Source: Lethocerus indicus
Lineage: Eukaryota > Arthropoda > Insecta > Hemiptera > Belostomatidae
NCBI GenBank assembly: GCA_019843655.1
Contig: JACDQD010000003.1
Span: 30,244,224 to 30,308,223, forward strand
Direction: 5' to 3'
Length of the DNA stretch: 64,000 bases
Position numbers and translations under genes: made by a program. Each line of letters starts with the position of its first letter. Position 1 is the stretch's first letter. Positions 12,700 to 24,500 of this stretch are shown here, in pieces. The notes below the pieces were generated by a model that was not told where the DNA came from, made no database searches, and saw nothing but the letters and a program-made list of their open reading frames with translations.

Positions 12700-15600
12700 T
12701 AATTTAAATAAAAAAAGGTCGTGAAGTGCCAGATAACTTTAAGGGTACAACCTACAATTCTCAATATATAATGTAACAAAAATGTTTAATAAGTACATTG
12801 TCCCATATAACTGAACCCTGTATCAATTTTACATTGTCCTTTAAATCTGTATCATTGAATCCATATCCTTAAAATTGAATCCTTAAAAAAGGATTTGCGT
12901 ATTCAATTAACATAATAATTGAGCTCTACAAAGAATAATTAACAACAGTTTGGACCATGAACCAAGTCCTACCTCTAATCCTTCATCACAGACTTAAAAA
13001 CACATTCTTGCAAATTTAAATACACAGTTTTTTCAGTGTATGTTATGTTTAATAATTCATACAATTTGAGGGCATATCACTTTTCATATATCAATTAATA
13101 CCCCTATTAGGAAACTCAAAAATATGTATAAAACAAACAGAAAAACGCAGTTGACTATAATCTAAATATCTGTAAGGGATATTTCATTGCCTATAGCATA
13201 AAGTTAAATGTGCCTCCTGTATTTTTTGTTGTTTTTTCCTCAGACCAGAAAGTTTCTAAAAATGTGATGAATTATGACAACATTTGGCGTTCTTAATGTC
13301 ATTGCTCCAAGAAAGGTTTTAGCAAAGGCATGGGACTAAAAATACCACTAAAAAATTGTGGCCATCTAAAAATAATTTGTTTGCTCTCTAAACGTGAAAA
13401 ATAAATTTAGAACACATTGTATTATGAACTGTGCAGTTGTGTACAAGTGAATAAGAATACAATGAATGCGAACCACAATATATGCAAAAAATAAATTGTA
13501 CATACTCAATAGGACGGTTTGAACGCTATTTTGTCTGTTCTATCTTTTCTGATGTATTCTTTGAAAAGTATAACCTGGTTCAGTATAATTTAATGTACTT
13601 CTACAAATATAATATTAAATATTATTAAATAAAAACTACTGTTTAGTAATTATAATAAACTAAAAGCTGTGTTAATGCAATCAATCAATTCATAATTGCA
13701 AAATGTATTACGATAAATTTTAGGAATAGCATAAATTTTATTGAGTCGCACATTTATTATATCTTACAATATTAATTTTATGAATTATTTTATTTAATTA
13801 TATAATTACTGATATAATTTAATATTGTGATAACCTCCAATTAACCAAGAATTGTGCACTAAATATCAATTTTACAAAAAGCAAATCTGAAAGTTACAAC
13901 AGAGAGTAATATATAATGGAGTAAACAAATTTACATATTATATACTGTATCCAAAATCTGTATATTTCTCAAGATAAATTCTTTTTTACAGTATGGTAGG
14001 GAGTGATTGAAAATAGTGACGGAATAAAATGTAAAATTGGGCACATGTGTATGCCCAAGGGTTCCTAGAGGAACAGGTGTGAGCAATCAGGACAGGGAAG
14101 GGGCAAATTCACAACTATCGGCGATGAATGAATCCAACAATAATCACTGCATGATTTCAGGGACATTACTGAGATAGCTTTAATAACCAAAATTATTAAG
14201 GCTGCAGAAAACTGAATAATAAATTTAAATAAGAGAATGAAACACATTAAAATATTGAGTCCTATCTACTTTAATTAATTTGCATTTAATATAAAAATTT
14301 AAAATCAGTTTGTCTACATTGTACAATATAATATGTACATTTAATTTAAATAAGTATATATGCGAGACATTTTTAAATTAGAATTCAAGTAATATAATTC
14401 AGATAGAATGAAGGAAATTACCAGTCAGCCTGTATTTGGTTTATGTAGGACCGAATCAGAGGGTGATCAAAATAAACTTACAAATTGTAAATAAACATTA
14501 GATTCCATTAAAAGTGTTTGCACTGTGTCAATGAAGAAATTCTGTAATAAACCAAGTAATAAATTTAAGCTATTTTATGAATAAGCTGTAAATAATACAT
14601 TGAACAAATATTTAAACAAAATCTAGTTTTCAAATTCTAGTGATTTATTGTACTCTTTTAAATGAAAAAAAATAAACTTTTGTTGATAAATAAGTTGTAA
14701 AAAAGTGAATACTTTTTAAGTAGGTCCCAGATCTAATTAGAAATGGAATTTGAACTTTCAAAATCTAATCTCAAAAAAAAATACAGCAAAGGTAAGCTTT
14801 GTGGATATCATCCAATTTATTATCAGGGTGTAAAGCAAAATAATGAAATTCATGGCTGTTTTTTTTTTAAGAGGTTTTAGAGGTTTAAAACTATTAAATG
14901 AAAAAAGGCTAAAAAGGAAATCTGTCTTATTGGCGTTAAATGGAGCTTTGACTGAGGAAAAGGAGCTGTGTGCGCTTGTGTGTGTGTGACATTGCATGTC
15001 AGATAGAATCTAAAATCCACCCCTACCACCGCGCTCTGAGTCACCCTACGCCAATCTGCATAGTTCCCAGTAAAACTACCCCCATTCCACCGACTTTGGA
15101 CCTAATTTGTTCTCTACAGGTTTCACGTTGGCCAGGCCCGCCTTCCCGAATTATTTTTTTCCTACCAAAATTCAAAAATTCTGAAACTACTACACTAAAT
15201 CCATCTGAAAATGAGCACTTCTTTTAAAACATGATTCAAGAACACTGGGCCAAATACTGAAAAAACAAAATTCAGGCCCAAACAGGGTTAGGTCAAAAAA
15301 CATATTTCTTAATAAGCAAGTGGAATCCAAAAAAATTAATTTTAAAAATTAAATTCCGAAAATTCACAAGTGTGACATTTCCTAATAATCCGAGCATTTT
15401 AGCTATTTTAAACTTCTAGGTTTGAAAGATATTCTCAACAATTACAACATAGATTAATCATAATAATACATTGGTTAACAAATATTTCACTATTGACAAA
15501 GTAGATTAAAATTAAACTTAATTAACAAACACCGAATAAACAGACAAATGATAAATAAATATACTCAAGTAGATAAGTAATTTATGGTAAACAACATCCA

Positions 15601-16480
15601 TGGAGCACAACTGTGACTAAATAAATCAAAATAACATATCAATAAACTAGAACATTTAAATGCTCTATAACAGAAATGCCAATTACTTTTAAACAAAACT
15701 TGAATATTTTAAATGATTTTTTTACATGTTATTAACACGTAGCAGCACAAATATTTAATAAATTTATAACACGAACCCACTGTGATTATGCTTGAAATTG
15801 AGTTACAAAGCCAGATGACAGGTTAACAAGAAATCAATTCTGGGTGCATAAACTACTGCAGGTATGAGATTCCAGAAAATAAGGTTGAAACAAATTTTCA
15901 GTTTTCTTAATATTTATTAGCACAAAATAATTCAAAAAGTGGCTTTAATTGTAGAAATATATAAATAATTACTTTACCCATTGATATTTACCTAATACCA
16001 CACAAAGATAATTAAAGACCATTCACTGGACCAATAAAACCATAGGCATATCAAATGAAATTCAATATAATTACTCAATTGAAAAAAAACTGAAACTTTT
16101 CTTGTATTAAAATAGGTTTTATTAATACCAGGGAGACAATATTGACAAAATTTATGTAAACCTTCAAATGTTAGTGTACCAATGTATGCAAAATCCATTA
16201 TAGGTTTATTAAAGTGCAGAAACTTGTTTACTAAAGTGCAATACTTTTGACAATCATAAACATACTCAAGGAATAACTATTGAGAGCGAATTTTACAACA
16301 AATTAAATGAAAAGAACTTTAGGGTTTAAAAATCTTATAACAATTATTCCCTAGTGGGGCCAATAAAGTGAAGAAAGTCAAAACAATATTTATATATTTT
16401 CGATAACAATAAAGCGCCATATTTTTCCTTAAATACTCAATTCGCAGAATAAACATACAGAGAAGGAGTAAAAGATTCAT
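12700..16480. other. AT-rich gene-free stretch
   Basis: Very AT-rich sequence with scattered ATTA and TTTAAA motifs. I find no exon with domain content and no clear repeat. It could be the intron or 3' end of a gene outside recognition. Confidence 0.4.
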
Positions 16481-17420
16481 GCCTTAGATCTTTAACCCTG
16501 AAAACGTGATAAACTATTTTTGGTACATAAATGCGGTGCAGACGTCATACTTCGTATTCCGATTTGGTTTTAAATGCAACGTTTCCTAACAAGTGTGAAC
16601 ACCGCGTGACACCTTATTTCAACTGTCTTTCGGTTTGTCCGGTCTATTAAGGTAACGCGGAATTAACCTTCCCGCGATTGAAACGTAGGTTAAGTCCGAA
16701 TAGGAGCGGGGAGGGTAAGTCGATCGGGGGACCGTTTTAAAACACGAAATTAAAAGCCGATAAGGGTAGAAGTGGAGGATCGTCACGACCGGCGGGTGAT
16801 CGATTGAGGGCGACTCCGGACCAGGGGCCGCACGTGATTCGAACTCCCGCTCGAGTGAGGGTATTGAAGGTTAGAATAAAAACATTCTTGGGGACTTACC
16901 TGGGGCTTTTTTCTGACGGCGAGGCGGGCCGGGCTTCTGGCGTACCAAAATAGATTCTCTCCTCTCTCTGGCTAGACGGTGATCGAACTCCTCGAAATCA
17001 TTTTTCGAGCCCCCCTCCCTCCCTCCCCGTCCGCGATTCCCGAACACCAATTCTCCCACCACTCCCCGGCCGGCCGATCGGCAAACGGTCGGAACTTGGG
17101 TAAAGTTGCGGAAAAAATACGGGCAGAGGAGAAGGAAGGAAGGCTAAAGGAAATTGAAAACTCTCGGGGGGGACGGACTCTCCAAAAGGGAGGGCGCGTA
17201 CAGCAATGGGGGAGGGGGAGAGGCGCGGATAAATAAAATCGGGAGGGGGTCTAAATATAACCGGGCAAAACGGAGCCCCCGCACACTGGAATACTCCTTA
17301 TTTTCTGATCGGCGAATGTTTTGATTCGGGCTTTCGGTATTTGCGCCAGAGGGGCGCTGCTCCGCCGCGCATGCGCTCTCCACCCCACCCTCTCACCAAT
17401 CAAAATTTACCTCCCCCCTT
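16480..17420. promoter_or_regulatory. CpG-rich island, possible promoter or unplaced first exon
   Basis: This block of about 0.9 kb stands out from AT-rich surroundings by its CpG density and G/C runs. On the minus strand a perfect 5' splice site CAG|GTAAGT lies at 16900 (exon side) / 16899 (intron side). It is preceded by a frame open from about 17143, which encodes a basic, Arg-rich stretch but has no in-frame ATG. This could be the promoter and first, perhaps non-coding, exon of a minus-strand gene running leftward. No downstream exon could be linked, so the gene stays unidentified. Confidence 0.3.
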
Positions 17421-17529
17421 CCACTACCCTCTAATTATTACCCGCATTTATTTAATTTTTTCGGTATACAACAAATTATTTTCCCCTTCGATTTCGTTAT
17501 TAATTAAATTGAATAAATAATCGATTGGA

Positions 17530-17600
17530 AAAGAAACGAGTTCGTCGCCGGGAATCGAACGCACGTGGGCTGCTTTAGCCCTTCCATCACTCCGATTTAC
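17530..17600 (-). repeat. tRNA-like fragment
   Basis: Read on the minus strand, a short stem-loop of the form GGGCTAAAGCAGCCC is followed by GTGCGTTCGATTCCCGGC, which matches a T-arm / box B. The spacing is roughly tRNA-like, but acceptor and D arms are not recognisable. A tRNA-derived repeat is the likeliest reading. Confidence 0.35.
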
Positions 17601-19300
17601 AATAATCTTCATTTCCTTAAATTTTTACATTGTTTGCTTGTTTACAATAATTAAATTTACATTTAATTTTTTTGGCGGGCTTTCCTACCTATTTTTGTTC
17701 TTTTATTGTCTTATTTTTCCAGAAACTGTAGTCTATCTCTCATTGATGGTACTTAAGGACTGGACTCTTATTTGTATGGCTTAAAGGTAAGAAATATGGG
17801 TCAGCACATTGTTACAATGATGAATTCTTTGTAGCCCAAATGTAAGAGATCCAAATGTAAGAAATGGTTTGATTCCCAGTTGCAAACTTGTAACTGCTTA
17901 AGCTACAAGTAATTTTATTTATCGATTACAAATTTGAATTTATTACTTGCGTATCTGTACATGTTATAAATGCTGGGAAGAATAATTAACAATTAATTGG
18001 ATCCAATTAATAACCAATGAAACTGATGGTTCACACTGGGAAAAAGTTCATTGTATAGAGGACAAGTAGAGAATAATTCTGTGAAGGTGTCATTCAAGAA
18101 TGCCAGATTTCCAATAATTATTTGTTCCTTTTGTATACAATTATAATTATTAGTGCAGATTTATTTTTTCATTCGAACAATGTTGTCCATTTATTTGCAT
18201 AAATAAATAAACTTCCTTTAAATAAATTTTTTGGCATCATCACAAGCTTAACTAAATTGGATAATAAAGCGTTATTTAAATAATTCTGTTATTATAATGA
18301 AATCTATATTTCTACAAAATTACCTTTCATTTCTCAATAAAGATGTGCAAATATCTAATAGATATATACAAAAATTCTTATAATTAAAAAAGGAATGTTA
18401 AAAGTCAGTTTTCTTGAATTCATCACTAAAAAAATTACTTTAAAAAATCCTACAATTATATTAACTCAACTGAAATTTCTACAAATGAGTAAATGAATAA
18501 ATATAGAAAGAACAAAAGTAAAGTGAGTAAACAATGAACTCATACTTTTTCTTCATATGTTATTAAGATAATTGATTTAATAGTATTAAGATAAAAGAAA
18601 CCATATATCATATGTTTGATGTAGTAAACCTTATTAGGAACTTTATAAAAAAATTGGATAACTGAGCAGATTGTTTATAGTATCATACATTTTTTAAATT
18701 ATTAACCAGATGTGACAGCAAACTGAATTAAAAAAGACAAGGGCTTAGAACTCTGTTAACTAAAAGATGTAATCTTCCATTCTTAAATAAATTAATTATC
18801 CCAAGAATATCATTAAGTATATCTTCAAATATTAAAAATGTCCTATGTATGAACGATATTTATGCATGCACATCTAGTTAAAAATAAATACTTTGCAATT
18901 GAAGGATTTAGGGGACATAAACCAGAGAGTACTGTTACTTGAATTTATTTCACTGAAATCATCTCCTAACTCAAGATATTCCCAATGAAACTGACATGAA
19001 TATGTACAACAATTATGAAATAGTTTCTAGTTATTTCATACCCTTTGAAATATATACAGTCAAAAATTTCATTTAATATCACCATTTTTGTTTTTTTGTT
19101 ATTAAGTTATCGCAATATTTTTTCCATAATTTAACTGGAGCGTCGGTAGCAAAAATTTTCGCTAGGCCCAAATTTTTATTCACTATCAACACCCGTAAAA
19201 TGCCCTTAACTAAGACATCAGAATAAATATTACGGATAATGTTTTGTAACATTAAAATTACATAAGCGTTTTACTTTTTTGTCAGCGACTCAGATAGGAT

Positions 19301-19373
19301 CTGCTGCATGTTTTATGATTCAGTTTTCGCCTTTTAGGCACCCTTTTTAAACTGGCTCATAAAACATGCAGAA
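19301..19373. ncRNA. miRNA-precursor-like hairpin (candidate)
   Basis: The left arm CTGCATGTTTTATGATTCAGTTT (19304-19326) and the right arm at about 19349-19371 pair over 21 of 23 positions, with a 2-nt internal mismatch. The loop is about 22 nt. Arm length and loop size fit an animal pre-miRNA. Pairing does not clearly continue below the 23-nt stem, which is shorter than usual and argues for caution. It lies about 2.1 kb beyond the E(Pc) stop. I do not recognise either arm as a known miRNA. Confidence 0.35.
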
Positions 19374-21403
19374 ACTTCTCCAAGAAGCTTAGAGGGAAGA
19401 TAACGAAGTACAACTTCGAGCACTTCCTTGTCGATTTTTTTGTACACACATTTATGATTAATTACACACCTAAATATCGATTCTTAAAATACAAAATGAA
19501 AAAAGAAATGTTACAAGAAAAAAGACTGAAACAATGTCGATTTCTAAATAAGCGTTTTTAATTTCTTTTTCAACAAGTTGAAACTAATGTACAGTATTGG
19601 TATTCCGTTTTCAAACACAGCAAATCTCTTTTTTTCTTTTTTTAGGCGAAAGGTGGGTCATATAAGACTATCAAATACTTAAAGGCTTTTATATACATAT
19701 ATGTATAGAGTGTTATACCATCAAAGCTATTCAAAAACCTTGAGATGTTCAAATTTACTTGTTTTCTTTAATTCACAGCAGATTTGATGTATGACAAGGA
19801 AGGACACCTTTCTATGACATAACTATGTAGAAACGGGTTAAAATGTACACAATGTCGTGACAGAACTCATTGCGGACACAACTAATGTGTTAATACTGTG
19901 AGAACACAAATAAGTTAAAAACAATATACACATTTTGGCTACAGAAGTATTATAATATGACATGTAGTTCTTAAATCTATGTACAGCGAGTTCCATTTAA
20001 ACACAGTATCCATTTTAATCACGATTACTTATCCTATTAAGTAGTCAGCGGTTTATACAACCTGTAGGACTACAATAAAAATTTTATGTCCACACACTGT
20101 TAACAGGAATGTGATTTTTTCAATATTTTTTTTCTTCCACAGTAGAAAAACACAGGCACACACGCACAGAGCACACACAGGCATACATACATGACATACT
20201 TGGCATCATCACAGGCTGCTACTGTCCTTGTAATTCATTCATTGGGTATTAACGGCTACAAAATTACAATAACTCGACTCCACCTCACTCAGGACGATTA
20301 TGTGCTTGTTTTGGAACATACTGATTTAAGAAGGATAAAAGTTAAAATTTAAACTAAAAAAAAAGAGAGAGTCAACGCTCACAATTGGCTCACACTCATT
20401 ATCCAATCGACTACTGATCTTATAAAATGTACAAATCATATCAGACGATTCTATTATAATTGAGGTACATTGGCTTGTATTCCAGTTCAGTTTCATAAGT
20501 GGTAAAAAAAGAAAAAAGAAATATATATGAGTGCTCGGAGGCAATTGTGAACAGGTACAAAATAATCAATTTCTGTTCCACAGTTAGGTACATAGTTGCA
20601 GATACACTTTTATTTTGGCCCATTTAATATGTCGGGCTTCGGAAAAATACGTGGCTTCCTCGTGAGAAAATAAATTACTTCAAATTTATTCGTTTTATTA
20701 TTTTTTTTTATTTTTAGTAACAAAGAGACTAGTTTGTTTTCTAACGTATTCTGTCTTTTTAAAAAATAACACTAGAAAATAAGGGCGTAAAACTCGCTAT
20801 CGATAATAAAATATATATATATTTACATTTACAAGGTCCATGGGACAAAAAAAAGTTTCTTCGAAAAAATTCGAGCTCTCTAAAAAAGATATACAAAAAA
20901 AACATGGATCACCAAGGATTTTTCCGAAGGGGGCGAACGACACCTTCATTATACGGATCCCCAAAATAGGGAGCTCCGAACGAAAACTACGCAGATATAA
21001 ACAACACGAGGCTCGATATAACAACAAGAGATACAGAGATACAAATTTTTTTTTTCAATCTCGTCCTGTACACGACTTAAAATATATATATATATTCGGA
21101 CGTTTACAAATAATTACATTACACGGGTTTTATCTTTATATTACAAACTGAAAAACGAAGCTCGCAAAGTTAATCGCAACGAGCTTTTTTTCCCCAAAAA
21201 TGGGCGCATTGCGGCCGCCCCCTCAAACAAAGGGAAAACCGGAAAAAAAGAAAAGGAATAAGAACGTGAAAAAAAATTAAGAGCGGGCAGGGACTGTACG
21301 ACGGCCCCACGAACACGGTTATAGAGAGTGGGGGCTCTGACGGCTAGAGGTAATTGACTAATATAAGAACTGTAGTGAGGCAGGACGTGTCGTTAAGCCT
21401 CCA

Positions 21404-21530
21404 TCAGGTGACCTCCATCGGATGCGTGTGGAGGAGTGCCGCTGACACTGAGGAGGCCCTCTTCTGGACGACCCCGCTCGACCCTGACCCGCCTCCCGAT
21501 GACGAACTGTCCTCTGCCACAGTCTCCTCG
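21404..21530 (-). CDS. E(Pc): E(Pc) coding exon 12 (C-terminus)
   Basis: Residues 765-805 and TGA at 21404-21406. It is acidic and Ser/Gly-rich and ends in HPMEVT. The MEVT end is shared with vertebrate EPC1, which confirms the frame. Acceptor ATTGCAG. Confidence 0.9.
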
Positions 21531-24500
21531 CTGCAATACAACAACGCATTCTTAGGTCGATTAACTTTACCAGACTGTAAACCACATTGGCTACTTTAAG
21601 GCTCCTGTGGTTGCTAACGAACAAAATATGTGAGCATACCAGATACAATAAGGCCTGGTCATCTCATGGTGGCTAAGAAAATAAATCAAAACCGTAGACA
21701 ATTGTATTCTGGATATTCTAAATTCTCAATACCTAGTTTTTTCCAAATGGATGAGTGTACTGAGCTTGATCTAAACTTATAATTATAAACTTATAACTTA
21801 TAATTTCTTAAAAATACTATACTGGAAATATTTTTATAGATATACCTGTTGACTTGGGTTGAGTTCGCCCTTGCGGGCAGCTTGGAGTTGAGCACCGTTG
21901 TTGAAGAGGTTATAGTGTTGTTGCCACGTTTGTAAACTACTGCATTGTTACTGGAAGATCCAAACCAACTACTTCCATCTAAAAAAAAAATAAACAATAT
22001 GATTGTACTTCGCGACATTTCATTACTAAGCATTGTTAATGTTGAAAAAACATTTTACCCTATTTGAACAATATTCTGTTGAAGAAAGTTTAATTATATG
22101 AATAGTTATAAATTAATACAGTAAATAGTAATTGTTCTGTGTACAACCTTACACTTAATTTTTGTGAGGATGTACATCTTGTCTCAAGATAATTTCTAAG
22201 TTTCTCTTGAACATTACAATAAACATTAATTTTATGATATAAATATTTCAAATTTAAATATTTAACAGATATTTGAAGACAATGAAAATTTATGGAAGGA
22301 ATAAATACCAGATTTAACTACCATTTATTAATTGTTCATTAAATGCAGAGTATTGTTCAGCTTGACGATTAAAAAAAGTAACTGAAATAATGTTTTACAT
22401 AAATTAACATGCACAAAGATTCATCCCAAGTTAACACAGTGAAGAATGCAAAATATATATGTATCAATTATAGAAGATATTTTAAATTGGTTTGGGCTTT
22501 ATCAATACCTTTTTCCATTTACCCTTTTTTCCTTCAAAAAGATTTACGTTTAATGATACATGTTCAATGAATTTCAATGTTAATAATAACAAATGTATGT
22601 GAAGAAGTTATAATCATCTTATAGAGGACAATTACGGTTAACTATTTAAGATAATATTTTATTTGCACTGAATACTCTGGTAATAGAGTAGATCACTACC
22701 ATTAAAAATAAAATTCCAAACTTAATATTAAAATTATGTAATTTGTAATGTTATGTAATTTATCCTGACATCCTAAATATTCCTAAATGATGCCTGAAAA
22801 GGAAATGGCCATATGCCTTAAACATACCAGAATAACAGAAAACATAAAAAAATAAATTAAAAAAGGGGGGAATCCAGTGCGGTTTTCCTCCATTATGCTC
22901 TATTTGTTGTTAGTGTTACTTTAACATCAATATTGATGATTGTATTACATAGTTGTGGCAATAAAACAGTTAACAAAAAATTTGTAATTTGGATTTAAAG
23001 GTTCTGTAACGAATTTGAATTAATTTTATTTTCCTAACAACGCAACTTTTCTTGGCCGACATGCATGCATTTCGAATTTTAATTCTAACGAATTTTATTT
23101 TTAATTTTAATGTGCTAGTGATATGGAGATGAACTCTATTTCTCTGATCACTATCCCTACTTACAACCTTAGAAACTAACATCCATGGCATATGGGAAGA
23201 TTCGAACTGCTGACCTCCGCTGTAGGCCATGGGACCCACTGAGGTTCCATAAAAAAAATTACAAAACAATATAATCAAATTTGTAATTGCAGAGTACTTA
23301 CGGTCATTGTGACTGTTGATAGGTCCATTGGATATTGCACTAGGCGCGGCACTTTGTTGCACCGCACGATTGACAACACGAGGGAGGGTTCTAGTCCTGT
23401 CTTTGCCGTCCGTCACATTGAAAGCCGAACTACCGAAACTTTCACTGTCGACACAACTACTAATCGCGACTGTCTTGTTGGCGACACTTGTACTGAGGTC
23501 GGGCGATGACAAATCAGTAAAGAGCCTGTCTATGAGCGATATCGGGGGTGGTGGTGGCGCCGGAGGAGGAGGCTGCTGGTGGTGGTGGTGTTGGTGTTGG
23601 TGTTGGTGTTGGTGGTGGTGGTGGTGGTTGGGTCGGCTCTTGTCCGGCGATGTCGAGCTCTCGACCCACCTCTCGAGGAGAGACGACCCCGCACTGCTCT
23701 TCCGCAGGGACGGCGTCGTCGCCACGCTGCTGCCGCCGCCACAGCCGCCGCTCGGGACCCCGCAGTTACTGGCAGTCGTCGAGGGGCACAGTTCCTGCTT
23801 CAGCAGTTCGCACTCCAGCTCCGGGAACAGCTCGCTAAGGTCGAGCTCCACGCTCGTCACCTCTGAATCCGTGAGGCTCTCCACCTGGATGCTCAGTGAT
23901 GACGGACCCCCACCGCTCAATATCCCTCCTGACGGTTCCATGTCCCCTTCTTCATTTTCGCTTGAAGAAGGCGCCCTTAACGCTGGACTCTTTGGCCGGA
24001 AATGCCGCCTGTAAACAGGAATTCTATAATGAATGGGTGCTTTACTCAAAACAGGAAACAGTATGCCTAGCAAATTTTTTTTTTGGGAGGGAAGAGGATT
24101 AAATTAGTTTGGAATTAAATATTAAAGAACCATTTCCCAGTTTTTGAGAGTAGAAACCCAGTTTCCAAGCTCACACGAAGATAGAATAAACAAAATATCT
24201 CATGACAGAAATGTCAAAGATGTGCCCAATGTACTGATGAAATTTTTGAAGGGTAATAAAGCAAATTAATTTCCAAGGGTATTATGGAAATTTGAAATTT
24301 ATAAATACTCGATAAATTATGTTAGTAAAATAAAATACATACACTGGCTGAGTGGAGGGTCGGAAATTGTCATGTATCGTGAAGTCGAGCGAAGAAAAAA
24401 AATCATCAATTGAAGGTCCCGCTCGGTCCAGTATTACCCTGAAAAAATAAATTTAATTATATGCTAACTTTATTTAATATTAATAACGAGCATCAAATTA

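Larger units (their letters stand above)
1..12700. other. Gene-free left flank
   Basis: I see no supportable gene here. Open frames are short, without recognisable domains or linked splice sites. By eye the base composition is near balanced, with many CpG dinucleotides and C or G runs, unlike the AT-rich block that follows. It holds diverged repeats listed separately: a hammerhead-like core at 2.7 kb, a SINE-like pair at 2.4 and 7.7 kb, an AT microsatellite at 7.94 kb and a tandem duplication at 10.2 kb. The texture suggests old, decayed transposon sequence. Confidence 0.6.
17420..21403 (-). other. 3' flank of E(Pc), including its probable 3' UTR
   Basis: This AT-rich stretch follows the E(Pc) stop codon at 21404-21406. 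No exon is visible. The 3' UTR end cannot be fixed from sequence because many TTTATT (minus-strand AATAAA) sites occur. The stretch holds a strong hairpin at 19304-19371 and a CA-rich run near 20150-20190. Confidence 0.45.

Noticed and set aside
16871..17143. Minus-strand open frame read as a protein N-terminus
   Set aside because: There is no in-frame ATG; the apparent start is a GTG. It was kept only as a possible non-coding or internal exon of the CpG island.
23316..24014. Long plus-strand frame opposite E(Pc) exon 10 with Trp/Cys and Gly runs
   Set aside because: It is the antisense of a confirmed coding exon, kept open by the trinucleotide repeat and GC-rich third positions.
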